The notes beneath the pieces were generated by a model. That model was not told the DNA's origin and did no database searches. It saw nothing but the letters and a program-made list of their open reading frames with translations. Position numbers and translations under genes: made by a program. A stretch of 64,000 bases of DNA from DASSFG01 sp035547915 (GTDB taxonomy: Bacteria > Planctomycetota > Planctomycetia > Pirellulales > JAICIG01): the NCBI GenBank assembly GCA_035547915.1, contig DASZTS010000087.1:62001-126000 (forward strand), in the 5' to 3' direction. Below, piece after piece: positions 8,754 through 18,357 of this stretch. Within the stretch, counting starts at the first letter, position 1; each line of letters begins with the position of its first letter.

Positions 8754-11003
8754 ATGGACAAACCCTTCTTTGTTACGACGTTTACAATCAGTTATGCGTT
8801 GCTGCTCGCGCTGCCGACTCGATACGCCCTCGCTCACGACCCGCCGGCCGGTGCCGAGGCACAAGCGGCACTGCCGACCTCGGTAGAAAAGCTATTTCAA
8901 AGGGTTCGGCCATCGGTGGTCGTAATCACTTTCACGGGACGTGACGGGCAGCGTGAAGGGTTGGGCACGGGTTTTGTCATCGACGGCAACGGCCTCATCG
9001 CAACGAATCTGCACGTGATCGGCGAGTCGCGGCCCATTTCCGTCGAAACGGCAGACGGTAAGCGTCATGAAGTCACCACCATCGAGGCCTCCGACCGTGT
9101 GGCCGATCTGGCCCTGTTGCGAGTCGACGCTCATGACCTGCCCGCCCTGGAGCTCGGCGATTCCGATACTCTCCAGGAAGGTCAACCGGTGGTCGCGGTA
9201 GGTAATCCGCACGGCCTGACGCACAGTGTCGTCACCGGCGTTGTCTCGGGGCAGCGCGAGATCGACGGTCGGAAGATGATTCAGCTCGCCATCCCGATCG
9301 AGCCGGGCAACAGCGGCGGGCCGCTCTTGGACCTCGAAGGGCGTGTTCACGGCCTGCTGACCATGAAGTCGCAAGTCACGGCGAACCTCGGCTTTGCCGT
9401 AGCCAGCAACCGCTTGCGGCCGCTGCTCGAAAAACCAAACCCGATTCCGATCGCGCGTTGGTTGACGTTCGGGGCGCCCGATCCGAAGCGCTGGCAGCCG
9501 CTGTTCGGCGGCCGCTGGCGTCAGAAGGCAGGCAAGCTCATCGTCGATGGAGCGGGGCAGGGTTTTGGTGGCCGCACGCTCTGCCTGTCTCAACAAGACG
9601 TGCCCGAGTTACCTTACGAGCTTGCGGTAACGGTGCGGCTCGACGATGAGGCGGGCGCGGCCGGCCTGGTGTTTTCCAGTGACGGCGGGAATCGGCACTT
9701 CGGGTTCTATCCCAGTGCGGGCAAACTACGTCTGACACAATTCGACGGGCCGGACGTGACCACCTGGCAAGTGCTCGAGGAGCGGGCCACTCCCGACTAT
9801 CTGCCGGGCGATTGGAACACGCTCAAGGTACGCATCGACCGCGACAAGGTGGTCTGCTACGTCAACGGTCGCGTGGCCATCGAATCGACGCGCGCCCAGC
9901 CGAATCCCGGACGTGCCGGTCTGGCAAAGTTCCGCGACACGCGGGCCGAATTCAAAGGATTTGTGCTGGCGAAGGAGATCATCACGCCACAGGTCGATGA
10001 ATCGCTCACCAAGAGTGTCGACGAATTGCTCGCCGGATTGTCGCTTCCGGGCGAGGTCGATCCCGGTTTGATCGATCGGCTGGCCCCGGAGAGCGATCTG
10101 GCGGTGGTGTTACTGCGCGAACGAGCCAAGCGACTCGACCAACAAGCGGCACGTGTGCGACAAGTGGCCGCCGCCGTCGATGAGCAGCGGGTGCTGAGTG
10201 ACTTGAAGAAAGAGCTTGACCGCAGCGAGGGCGACATTGATCTATTGAACGCGGCCCTCCTGCTGGCCAGGCTCGACAACGACGACCTGGACGTGGCAGC
10301 GTATCGGGCGCAGTTCGAGCGCATGGCCGACGAGCTGAACGGTCTGATTCCGCGCGATGCAGACGATGCCGCGAAATTGAAGGCGCTGGACGAGTATTTG
10401 TTCACCCAGAACGGCTTTCACGGCAGCCGCGGCGATTATTACAACCGCCGCAACAGTTACATCAACGAAGTGCTCGACGACCGCGAGGGGCTACCGATCA
10501 CGCTCTCGTTGGTCTATATGGAGCTGGCACGGCGATGCGGTCTGGACGTGGTGGGTATCGGATTGCCGGGCCATTTCGTAGTCGCCTGGCGCCCCTCGCA
10601 AGGCGAACAACAATTGATCGACGTCTTTGAGCGAGGCGAACGACTGACACGTGACCAGGCACGGTCACGCGTGCTGGCCGCGACCGGTCAGCCGCTCGAC
10701 GACGACGCCCTCGAACCGGTCAAGAAAAGTGCCCTGCTCGTTCGCATGCTACGAAATCTGCTAGCGTTGGCCGTGCGCGGCCGTGACACGCCGGCCCTGT
10801 TGCGCTACCTCGATGCCATTCTGATGATCACGCCCGACTCGGCAGAAGATCGCATGTACCGCGCCTTCTACCGCTATCAGAACGGTCAGGGACGGCTGGC
10901 CTTGGAAGACATCGAGTGGCTGTTGAGCCACGATCCGCCAGGTATCGATCTGGATCGCGTGGGGCAATTGCGCGATGCGATCATGAACAAGCCCGATCGA
11001 TAG
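8754..11003 (+). CDS. trypsin-like (HtrA-type) protease fused to a LamG-like and a SirB1/transglutaminase-like domain
   Basis: The 749-residue exported protein begins with a signal peptide (residues 1-28, MDKPFFVTTF...RYALA). Residues 40-225 are an S1C/HtrA-like serine protease with an intact triad: His87 (TNLHVIG), Asp118 (VADLALL) and Ser187 (GNSGGP). No PDZ domain follows. Residues 240-430 look like a LamG/DUF1080-type beta-sandwich (GGRWRQKAGKLIV, WNTLKVRIDRDKVVCYVNGR). Residues about 560-690 match the SirB1 N-terminal/transglutaminase-like domain (LDEYLFTQNGFHG, YINEVLDDREGLPITLSLVYMEL, GLPGHFVVAW), followed by a TPR-like tail. ATG 8754 was preferred to an in-frame ATG at 8583 because it gives a proper signal peptide. 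ggt starts 7 bases downstream. Confidence 0.82.
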   Translation: MDKPFFVTTFTISYALLLALPTRYALAHDPPAGAEAQAALPTSVEKLFQRVRPSVVVITFTGRDGQREGLGTGFVIDGNGLIATNLHVIGESRPISVETADGKRHEVTTIEASDRVADLALLRVDAHDLPALELGDSDTLQEGQPVVAVGNPHGLTHSVVTGVVSGQREIDGRKMIQLAIPIEPGNSGGPLLDLEGRVHGLLTMKSQVTANLGFAVASNRLRPLLEKPNPIPIARWLTFGAPDPKRWQPLFGGRWRQKAGKLIVDGAGQGFGGRTLCLSQQDVPELPYELAVTVRLDDEAGAAGLVFSSDGGNRHFGFYPSAGKLRLTQFDGPDVTTWQVLEERATPDYLPGDWNTLKVRIDRDKVVCYVNGRVAIESTRAQPNPGRAGLAKFRDTRAEFKGFVLAKEIITPQVDESLTKSVDELLAGLSLPGEVDPGLIDRLAPESDLAVVLLRERAKRLDQQAARVRQVAAAVDEQRVLSDLKKELDRSEGDIDLLNAALLLARLDNDDLDVAAYRAQFERMADELNGLIPRDADDAAKLKALDEYLFTQNGFHGSRGDYYNRRNSYINEVLDDREGLPITLSLVYMELARRCGLDVVGIGLPGHFVVAWRPSQGEQQLIDVFERGERLTRDQARSRVLAATGQPLDDDALEPVKKSALLVRMLRNLLALAVRGRDTPALLRYLDAILMITPDSAEDRMYRAFYRYQNGQGRLALEDIEWLLSHDPPGIDLDRVGQLRDAIMNKPDR

Positions 11004-11010
11004 ACCTGCC

Positions 11011-12750
11011 ATGATTCGGTCCCTCGGCCGCGTACTACGCCCTTGCGCGACTTATATCGCCTTCGGCTTGGTGACTTTGGGCGCGATGTCGGTGAACGGC
11101 CTCGCGCCTTCGGCACTTGGCGAAGTACAACCGAGCACCACGATTACCGCGACCCGTGGCATCGTTGTCTCCGATTCGGCGCCGGCTTCGGACGTGGGAG
11201 CAGCGGTCCTCCGGCGGGGAGGAAACGCCGTCGATGCCGCCGTGGCAATGGCTTTGGCCCTGGCCGTGACTTTGCCGGAAGCGGGCAATCTGGGCGGCGG
11301 AGGCTTCATGCTGGTGTGGCCCGGTGAGGCCGGCGAACCGACCTGCATCGATTACCGCGAGACCGCGCCGGCGAAGGCGACCGCCACGATGTTTTCGCTG
11401 GGCGATAGCCCGAGGGGCCATAAGGTCGTCGGCGTGCCTGGCACGCTGCGCGGGCTCGAACTGGCCCATCGACGCTTCGGCAAGTTGCCGTGGAAGACGC
11501 TCGTCGAGCCGGCCGTGCGATTGGCCGACGAAGGCTTTGTGCTCGGACGGCGGCTCGCGCATGACTTGAATGAATTGCTCGAAACGTCGTCCGAGTTCAC
11601 CGAATTGCGCCGCGTGTTTGGCAAAGCGGGAGCGACGGCAGACTGGGCGGCCGACGACAGGCTTCGTCAACCCGATCTCGCCGCGACATTGCGAAAGATC
11701 GCCGAAGAGGGCCCGTCGGCCTTCTATACGGGCGCGATAGCCCGCAAGATTGTGGCGGAGATGGAGTGTGGTGGCGGACTCATTACGGCCGATGATCTGT
11801 CGGGCTATCGAGCCGTCGAGCGCCGTCCCGTACGCGGAACCTACCGCGGCTACGAGATTCTTGGCGCCCCGCCTCCGAGTTCCGGCGGCATCGCCACGAT
11901 CGAGGCGCTGCAAATGCTGGAATCATTTGAGCTGCGACAATACGACCGCGGCTCAGCCCGCGCGCAGCATCTGGTGATCGAGGTGCTGCGGCGGGCGTTT
12001 TGCGACCGGGCACGTTGGCTGGGCGACCCCGATTTTGTCGAAGTGCCCGGCATGTTGCTGTCGGAGGACTACGCCAGGCAACGCGCCGCCGACATCGACC
12101 TCGATCGTGCCACGCCGAGCGATCAACTTGCCCCCGATATCGAGTTGGCCCCCGAAGGGAGCGACACGACGCACTTTTCGGTAATCGACGCGGACGGCAT
12201 GGCCGTGGCAAATACCTACACGCTGGAACATAGCTACGGTTCGCGCGTTGTCGTGCGGGGAGCGGGCTTTCTCTTGAACAACGAGATGACCGATTTCAAT
12301 TGGCACCCCGGCCACACCGACCGCCGCGGCCGTATCGGTACACCGCCCAATACGATCGCCCCCGGCAAACGGATGCTCAGCTCTCAGTCACCCACCATTG
12401 TGGTGCGCAACGGCCGTCCGGTGCTCATCACAGGCACTCCCGGTGGCCGTACCATCATCAGCACGGTCGTCTGCCTGTTGATCAACACGCTGGAGTACGA
12501 GATGCCACTTTGCGATGCGATCGACGCTCCGCGGCTGCACCACGGGTGGTTTCCCGACGTCGTGCTGTTCGAAGGAACCACCGATCCCACGCGAGCCGAC
12601 GTCGTGAAAGGGCTCACCGAGATGGGGCACCACATCGAGACGAAGCCGCATCGGCAAGGCTCCGCCAATTCGATCTGGCTCGATTCGGCCAGCGGCCTCC
12701 GTCACGGGGTCGCCGACCGTCGTCGCGGAGGAAGCGCCGCGCGCGAGTAG
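11011..12750 (+). CDS. ggt: gamma-glutamyltranspeptidase
   Basis: A 579-residue Ntn-hydrolase of the Ggt family, exported through a signal peptide in the first 35 residues. It cleaves or transfers the gamma-glutamyl group of glutathione and related amides in the periplasm. The precursor cleaves itself before a threonine; here that is in GSDTTHFSVID (about residue 388), followed by the binding segment NTYTLEHSYGS and, further on, LSSQSPTIV. The N-terminal block GGNAVDAAVAMALALAV then GNLGGGGFMLV is typical, as is PPPSSGGIA. Length is normal for the family. The gene follows the fusion protease by 7 bases, so the two exported enzymes are almost certainly cotranscribed, and folP follows 14 bases downstream. 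Confidence 0.95.
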   Translation: MIRSLGRVLRPCATYIAFGLVTLGAMSVNGLAPSALGEVQPSTTITATRGIVVSDSAPASDVGAAVLRRGGNAVDAAVAMALALAVTLPEAGNLGGGGFMLVWPGEAGEPTCIDYRETAPAKATATMFSLGDSPRGHKVVGVPGTLRGLELAHRRFGKLPWKTLVEPAVRLADEGFVLGRRLAHDLNELLETSSEFTELRRVFGKAGATADWAADDRLRQPDLAATLRKIAEEGPSAFYTGAIARKIVAEMECGGGLITADDLSGYRAVERRPVRGTYRGYEILGAPPPSSGGIATIEALQMLESFELRQYDRGSARAQHLVIEVLRRAFCDRARWLGDPDFVEVPGMLLSEDYARQRAADIDLDRATPSDQLAPDIELAPEGSDTTHFSVIDADGMAVANTYTLEHSYGSRVVVRGAGFLLNNEMTDFNWHPGHTDRRGRIGTPPNTIAPGKRMLSSQSPTIVVRNGRPVLITGTPGGRTIISTVVCLLINTLEYEMPLCDAIDAPRLHHGWFPDVVLFEGTTDPTRADVVKGLTEMGHHIETKPHRQGSANSIWLDSASGLRHGVADRRRGGSAARE

Positions 12751-12764
12751 CCGTGTCACGAGCC

Positions 12765-13619
12765 ATGCCCGATCGTCCTCGCTCCTGGCGGTTAAGAAGC
12801 ACGCGACTCGAGTTCCCGTCGCGCCCGTTGGTGATGGGCATCTTGAACGTCACACCGGATAGCTTTTCCGACGGCGGGCGATTCGCTTCGACCGCAGCGG
12901 CAATCGAGCACGGCTTGCGATTGGCCGACGAAGGCGCCGACCTGATCGACGTGGGCGGCGAGAGCACACGCCCTTATTCGCAGGCGATCGAGGAGGCGGA
13001 AGAACTGCGACGCGTGTTGCCGGTCGTGCAGCGGCTTGCGGAGACGTCGAAGGTTCCCGTTTCCATCGACACTTCCAAATCGATCGTCGCGCGCGAGGCG
13101 GTGGCCGCGGGTGCGGAGATCATCAACGATGTGACGGCGCTGACGGGCGACTCGCGCATGCTCGGCGTCGCGCTAGAAACAGGCGCGGCCGTGTGCGCCA
13201 TGCACATGCTGGGCACGCCGCAGAACATGCAAGACGATCCGCAGTACGACGACGTCGTGGGCGAGGTGCTCGAGCACCTGCGTCGCCGCCGGAATGCGCT
13301 CCTCGAGGCGGGCATCGCGGCCGATCGGATCGCTCTCGATCCCGGCATCGGATTCGGCAAGACACACGAGCACAACTTGACACTCGTGGCAAATTGCCAC
13401 CGTTTTCATGAGCTGGGCTGTCCGTTGTTGGTCGGTCACTCGCGCAAGGGTTTTATCGGCAAGATCATCGGCGACAAGACGGCCGACCGGACCGCAGGCA
13501 CCCTGGGCGTCAGCCTTGCGCTGGCCAACCAAGGCGTGCAAATCCTGCGGGTTCACGACGTCGCGCCCACGCTGCACGCACTGAAGCTCTACATCGCCGC
13601 GGGCGGCTTGGATCGTTGA
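12765..13619 (+). CDS. folP: dihydropteroate synthase
   Basis: FolP condenses para-aminobenzoate with 6-hydroxymethyl-dihydropterin pyrophosphate in folate synthesis. The 284-residue protein has all signatures: MGILNVTPDSFSDGG near residue 24, GGESTRP near 64, the IDTSK strand, EIINDV, DPGIGFGKTHEHN and the C-terminal GHSRKGFIGK. ATG 12765 was chosen because the reading frame further upstream runs antiparallel in sense to ggt and has shadow composition. An in-frame GTG at 12753 is a minor alternative. It closes the protease-ggt-folP run. Confidence 0.96.
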   Translation: MPDRPRSWRLRSTRLEFPSRPLVMGILNVTPDSFSDGGRFASTAAAIEHGLRLADEGADLIDVGGESTRPYSQAIEEAEELRRVLPVVQRLAETSKVPVSIDTSKSIVAREAVAAGAEIINDVTALTGDSRMLGVALETGAAVCAMHMLGTPQNMQDDPQYDDVVGEVLEHLRRRRNALLEAGIAADRIALDPGIGFGKTHEHNLTLVANCHRFHELGCPLLVGHSRKGFIGKIIGDKTADRTAGTLGVSLALANQGVQILRVHDVAPTLHALKLYIAAGGLDR

Positions 13620-13640
13620 GCAGGCCGCTGCTTCGTCGGC

Positions 13641-15455
13641 TCAGGGAGCAGCGTTCGGGGTTGCATCCCCGCGGGCCGCCACTTCGTTCTGCTGGCCCTG
13701 CGTGATCGGCAAGAATTGATCGGCTGCCACGTTCTCGATCGTTTGTTCATCACCCGAGGGCCACCGAATGGTCAACTTTTCGAGATGGTCGAATTTGCCC
13801 AATCCCCAGTGAACCTCCAAATCGCTCGACGACAGGTAACTCGACGCGGGCGCGACCTGCCCGACCCAAATCTCACCACCGGCATGCCCCGTGACCCGGG
13901 CCCCATAGGCGAACTTGTTCGGTCCCGGTGTTCGCAGTTCGAGAGTGAGCCAGTGGTACGGTGTCGTTGAACGGTTTTCCAGCAACATGGCCGGACCTTC
14001 GAAGTCGACAACGAGGAGATCGCTCCGGCCATCCTTGTTGAAATCGCCGACCGCCGAGCCGCGCCCCACCAGCGGCCGCGCGACGGATTGATCTAGCACC
14101 GGAACCACGTCGACGAATCGGGCCCCTTCCAGGTTGCGGAACAACAGGATCGGCTGGCGGAATTGGGCACCGTGCCCTTCGATGTCGGACACATTGTCGT
14201 AAACGTGACCGTTGGCGAAGCAGATGTCGGGCCAGCGGTCGTTGTCCATGTCGATCCACTTGGCGCCGAAGCCGAGCCGATCGCAGGTCGACAAGGAGAG
14301 CCCCGTCATATTGCTGGCCTCGACGAAGAATCCGCGCCCCTCGTTGCGGTACAGCGCGAAGCAGTTCTTCTGAAAATCGGTCACGGTCAGGTCGAGTTGA
14401 CCGTCGCGGTTATAGTCGCCCCAGTCGACGCCCATCGCGGCCATCGGTTTGTAATTGCGGCCGACCGACAGCCCGCTCAGCGTGCCCACGTTTTCAAACT
14501 TCATGTCGCCGAGGTTGTGCATCATCTCGGCCGCCGTTCCGTCGTTGCCGATATAAAAGTCCATCAGATTGTCGTCGTCGTAATCGGTGAAGGCGAGCAC
14601 CAACCCGACACCATGTGTCTTGTCCATTCCCGACTGTTCCGCCGAAATAAGCTCGAAGCCGGCCGACCCGTTGTTGCGCCACACCTCGCCGAACTCCGGT
14701 TCGTATTCCTTGGGCGGGCAGCCGGAGAGCACTCCGGGGGTGAGTTCGCAATACTGCTTCGATTCGGGACCGAATACGACATAGTTCAAGATCACCAGAT
14801 CGAGATCGCCGTCGTTGTCCAGGTCCATGAAGCCGGCGCTCGCGCCCCAATGGCTGTGATTGAGCGGATCGAGCTCGACCTGACCGGTCGCCTCTTCGAA
14901 TTGCTTACCATCGGCGTTGCGCAACAGCACTAGCCGATGAAAGCCGGTCAAGAGCAGGTCGAGCCAACCGTCGCCGTCATAATCGCCCACGGTGCACCCG
15001 GTCCAGTTATCGGCGCTGGCCAGTGTCAGCCCCATGGTGGCGGTGACGTCTTCAAATCCTTTTCCGGATAAATTGCGATAAAGGATCGGATTGGGGTCGG
15101 CCACGAGCAAGACGTCGACCCAATGATCACCGTCGAAGTCGAACAGAGCGCAACCCGAGCCGAACGCTTCGGGCGATCTCATCGGCCGCGGCTGTTGCGG
15201 CAGTTCGTACGTCAGACCCAACTCACGCGCCACGTCGACAAACGCAATGCCCGCGGGATCGACCGGCGCGGGCTTCGTGTCGAGCGCCGTGTCGGCCATA
15301 GGCTCGGCGAGGCCGCTTGCCCGAGAGTTGCGAACGGCCACCCACAGGCCGCCCGCCACCAAGATCGCCAGAGTCAGTGCGATCAGAGCCGGCCACAGAC
15401 GACGGCTTCCGCCACGCGACGTCGGAGAACGATCGGGCTGCACGGGTTCAGACAT
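13641..15455 (-). CDS. membrane-anchored FG-GAP/ASPIC-UnbV (CRTAC1-like) protein
   Basis: A 604-residue protein with a single N-terminal membrane segment (LWPALIALTLAILVAGGLWVAV, about residues 21-42), then repeated FG-GAP calcium-binding propeller units with DxDxDG-type loops (DFDGDHWVD, DYDGDGWLD, DLDNDGDLD, DYDDDNLMD, DYNRDGQLD, DFNKDGRSD). The C-terminal 90 residues, including YLSSSDLEVHWGLGKFDHLEKLTIRWPSGDEQ, are the ASPIC/UnbV domain. It probably sits on the outer face of the cytoplasmic membrane or in the periplasm, where such propellers bind ligands or partner proteins. The family is greatly expanded in Planctomycetota. The gene is monocistronic and convergent with folP. Confidence 0.9.
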   Translation of the reverse strand: MSEPVQPDRSPTSRGGSRRLWPALIALTLAILVAGGLWVAVRNSRASGLAEPMADTALDTKPAPVDPAGIAFVDVARELGLTYELPQQPRPMRSPEAFGSGCALFDFDGDHWVDVLLVADPNPILYRNLSGKGFEDVTATMGLTLASADNWTGCTVGDYDGDGWLDLLLTGFHRLVLLRNADGKQFEEATGQVELDPLNHSHWGASAGFMDLDNDGDLDLVILNYVVFGPESKQYCELTPGVLSGCPPKEYEPEFGEVWRNNGSAGFELISAEQSGMDKTHGVGLVLAFTDYDDDNLMDFYIGNDGTAAEMMHNLGDMKFENVGTLSGLSVGRNYKPMAAMGVDWGDYNRDGQLDLTVTDFQKNCFALYRNEGRGFFVEASNMTGLSLSTCDRLGFGAKWIDMDNDRWPDICFANGHVYDNVSDIEGHGAQFRQPILLFRNLEGARFVDVVPVLDQSVARPLVGRGSAVGDFNKDGRSDLLVVDFEGPAMLLENRSTTPYHWLTLELRTPGPNKFAYGARVTGHAGGEIWVGQVAPASSYLSSSDLEVHWGLGKFDHLEKLTIRWPSGDEQTIENVAADQFLPITQGQQNEVAARGDATPNAAP

Positions 15456-15634
15456 GACGTAAAGCAGAACGCGACGACCGGGAGTGCTCAGCCCATTGTA
15501 GCCTGCACGACCGGATCTAAAAACGGCTTCGTCGACCGCTAGGAGGCCAAGTGCCGGCGGTTGCGGTGCCCTTCGCGAGGCGTGGTTCTCATAGTCGCTC
15601 GCTTGTCTCTCGCCGCGGGGATAGAATACGATTC

Positions 15635-16060
15635 ATGGTGGCGTTAACGAGCGAGCCGATCGATGTCGCCGCCCTCATCGAGAGCGTGCGGTCGCCCCTG
15701 GCGGGCGCGGTTGTCTCGTTTTTGGGAACGACTCGGGAGATGACCGACGGGCGTCGGACCGAATCGCTCGACTACGAGTGCTATCCGGAGATGGCCACCC
15801 GCAAGCTGGCCGATCTGGAGACCGAGGCGCGGCGGCGCTGGTCGCTCGTCGGATGTACAATAATACACCGCTTGGGACACGTCGCCATCGGCGAGGCGAG
15901 TGTGGCGATTGCCGTCAGCAGTGCTCACCGTCAGGCCGCTTTCGAGGCCGGTCAATGGCTGATCGATACGCTTAAACAGTCGGTGCCGATCTGGAAAAAA
16001 GAGAATTGGGCCGACGGCGGCACCGAATGGGTCCATCCCAGCGTAAAGGCAACACCATGA
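15635..16060 (+). CDS. moaE: molybdopterin synthase catalytic subunit
   Basis: MoaE is the large subunit of molybdopterin synthase, which transfers sulfur from thiocarboxylated MoaD to cyclic pyranopterin monophosphate. The 141-residue protein shows GAVVSFLGTTREMTDGR near residue 24, LDYECYPEMA near 45, HRLGHVAIGEASVAIAVSSAHR near 75, and the catalytic lysine region PIWKKENWADGGTEW near 117, all typical. ATG 15635 gives a normal-length protein. Its TGA overlaps the moaA ATG as ATGA at 16057-16060. No moaD is visible in the window. Confidence 0.95.
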   Translation: MVALTSEPIDVAALIESVRSPLAGAVVSFLGTTREMTDGRRTESLDYECYPEMATRKLADLETEARRRWSLVGCTIIHRLGHVAIGEASVAIAVSSAHRQAAFEAGQWLIDTLKQSVPIWKKENWADGGTEWVHPSVKATP

Positions 16061-17163
16061 AAGCGGAGGCCGGCCGGACAGGTCACGACAGCGACAAGCC
16101 GTTCGTGGCGGTCGTTGCCGGGGGCGTCGGACGTCCGACGGTTCTCCCTGTGGTGTCTGACGATACGGATCAGGCACTTCTGGTGGATCGCTTTGGAAGG
16201 GTTCATCGTGACCTGCGGATCAGTGTCACCGACCGCTGCAACATTCGCTGTTTTTATTGTATGCCCGCGGGAGCGGTGCGCTTCACGCCCCGCAACGAGC
16301 TACTCACCTTCGAGGAGATCGAGCGATTCGTGAAGGTGGCCGTCTCGCTGGGCGTCCACAAGCTTCGGCTGACCGGCGGCGAGCCACTCGTACGGCAAGA
16401 CCTGCCGTCGCTCGTCGCTCGTCTCGTGCGGGTGCCGGGCATCGTCGACGTGGCACTGACGACCAACGGCATGCTGCTGGCCGATCAGGCCCTGGCGCTG
16501 CGCGAAGCCGGTTTGCATCGGCTGAATATCAGTCTCGATACGTTGCGGCCCGAGACGTTTTTGAAGATTTCGCGGCGTGAAGGGCTCGATCTGGTGCTCG
16601 CCGGAATCGCCGCCGCGCAACGGGTCGGCTTCGACAAGATCAAACTCAACGCAATCGCGATCAAGGATCTCACCGAGCCCGATGTAGTACCGCTCGCTCG
16701 CTTTGCGCGTCAGCGCAGTCTCGAAATGCGTTTTATCGAATACATGCCTCTCGATGCCGACGGCAGTTGGTCGGCCGACCAGGTCCTTTCCGGCCGTCGC
16801 ATCCTCGAATTGCTGGAAGCCGAATTCGGCACCTTGGTGCCGCTGCCGGTGGCCGACCCCAGCCAGCCCGCCACCGATTACCGCTACACCGATCTGTCGG
16901 CAACGGTTGGGTTCATCAATCCGGTGACGCAGCCGTTCTGCGGCGACTGCAATCGCCTGCGTCTGACGGCGGAGGGGCAAGTGCGGAATTGCCTCTTTTC
17001 CACGGTCGAATGGGACGCCCGAGCCCTGCTACGCGGCGGCGGCAGCGACGACGAGGTGCGGTCGCTGTTGCGGTCTTGCGTATTGGCGAAACAAGCCGGT
17101 CACGGCATCAACAGCGATCAGTTCGTCAAGCCGGTCCGCGCCATGTTCCAGATTGGCGGCTAG
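16057..17163 (+). CDS. moaA: GTP 3',8-cyclase
   Basis: MoaA is the radical-SAM enzyme that converts GTP to 3',8-cyclo-GTP, the first step of molybdenum cofactor synthesis with MoaC. The 368-residue protein has the N-terminal cluster motif CNIRCFYC (about residues 66-73), the SAM-binding RLTGGEPLVR, the C-terminal cluster cysteines in PFCGDCNRLRLTAEG and RNCLFS, and the conserved C-terminal GG tail required for activity. An unusual extension of about 50 residues precedes the core. Start ATG 16057 overlaps the moaE stop codon. Confidence 0.96.
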   Translation: MKAEAGRTGHDSDKPFVAVVAGGVGRPTVLPVVSDDTDQALLVDRFGRVHRDLRISVTDRCNIRCFYCMPAGAVRFTPRNELLTFEEIERFVKVAVSLGVHKLRLTGGEPLVRQDLPSLVARLVRVPGIVDVALTTNGMLLADQALALREAGLHRLNISLDTLRPETFLKISRREGLDLVLAGIAAAQRVGFDKIKLNAIAIKDLTEPDVVPLARFARQRSLEMRFIEYMPLDADGSWSADQVLSGRRILELLEAEFGTLVPLPVADPSQPATDYRYTDLSATVGFINPVTQPFCGDCNRLRLTAEGQVRNCLFSTVEWDARALLRGGGSDDEVRSLLRSCVLAKQAGHGINSDQFVKPVRAMFQIGG

Positions 17164-17166
17164 CCG

Positions 17167-18339
17167 ATGTCCGGGCGAATCTATCTCGATCAGGCCGCCA
17201 CGAGCTGGCCCAAGCCGGAGGCTGTCTATCAGGCCATCGACCATTATCATCGGTCACTCGGGGCCGCGGCGGGGCGTGGTGCCTATACCGAGGCAGTCGA
17301 AGTCTCGCGACGCGTGGAGACAACGCGGGCGGCGATCGCGCGTCTGCTGGGCGTGGAAAACCCGCGTCACCTCGTATTTACGCTCAACGGCACCGATGCA
17401 TTGAACACGGCCATTCACGGTGCACTGCGGCATGGTGGCCATGTCATCACGACGGTCGCCGAGCATAACTCCGTCTTGCGGCCGTTGCGGACGCTAGCCG
17501 AGGCGGGGCATATTACGGTCACGCGCGTCGGAGTCGATGGTCGCGGTGTCGTCGATCCCGACGATGTCCGCCGCGCGTTGCGCGACGACACGATGCTGAT
17601 TGCCATGACCCACGCCTCGAACGTAACCGGCGCGCTGCAACCGGCGGCGGAAGTGGGCCGAATTGCCCGCCAAGCCGATGTATTGTTCTTGCTCGACGGC
17701 GCGCAAACGGCCGGCGAACTTCCCATCGACGTCGAGCATCTGTCGGTCGACCTTTTTGCGGCGCCAGGCCACAAGGGTTTACTTGGTCCGTTGGGGACGG
17801 GCATTCTGTACGTTCGGCCCGGCGTGGAACACCGCATCGCCAATCTGCGGCAGGGCGGTACCGGCACGTTCAGCGACGACGAGGAGCACCCGGCCACGAT
17901 GCCCGATAAGTACGAGGCCGGCAATCTGAATGTGCCCGGCATTTTGGGGTTGGGAGCCGGTGTCGAGTGGCTGATGGCACATGGCATCGAACGGATACGG
18001 TCCGAAACCATCGCGTTGACCGACCGTTTGCTCGAGCGTCTGCGCGAGACGCCGTCGTTGATTCTGCACGGCCCCCAGACCGCCGGCGAACGGGTGGGGC
18101 TTGTGAGCGTGACGGCGCCAGGCGTTGATAGCCAGGAATTGGCGGCGATACTGGATTCGGCCTATCAACTGCAAGTGCGGGCCGGCCTGCACTGCGCACC
18201 GGCGATGCACGCGGCGCTCGGCACGCTGTCGCTCGGTGGTACCGTGCGGATCAGCCTCGGCCCGTTCAATACGGTCGCCCAGATCGATCGCGCAGCCGGG
18301 GCCATCGGCGAAGTCGTCGAGCAGTTGGTTGCGATGTAA
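17167..18339 (+). CDS. class V aminotransferase, cysteine desulfurase/selenocysteine lyase-like
   Basis: A 390-residue PLP enzyme of the NifS/CsdA fold. IYLDQAATSWPKP opens the protein, THASNVTGALQP is near residue 148, LDGAQTAGELPIDV near 177, and the Schiff-base lysine is K203 in LFAAPGHKGLLGP. A cysteine lies in the C-terminal loop AGLHCAPAMH. It resembles the 'cysteine desulfurase family protein' group rather than canonical IscS. It follows moaA by 3 bases; a sulfur-delivery role for molybdopterin synthase is plausible from context but is inference. Confidence 0.82.
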   Translation: MSGRIYLDQAATSWPKPEAVYQAIDHYHRSLGAAAGRGAYTEAVEVSRRVETTRAAIARLLGVENPRHLVFTLNGTDALNTAIHGALRHGGHVITTVAEHNSVLRPLRTLAEAGHITVTRVGVDGRGVVDPDDVRRALRDDTMLIAMTHASNVTGALQPAAEVGRIARQADVLFLLDGAQTAGELPIDVEHLSVDLFAAPGHKGLLGPLGTGILYVRPGVEHRIANLRQGGTGTFSDDEEHPATMPDKYEAGNLNVPGILGLGAGVEWLMAHGIERIRSETIALTDRLLERLRETPSLILHGPQTAGERVGLVSVTAPGVDSQELAAILDSAYQLQVRAGLHCAPAMHAALGTLSLGGTVRISLGPFNTVAQIDRAAGAIGEVVEQLVAM

Positions 18340-18357
18340 GGAAACGGTCTCGAATTC

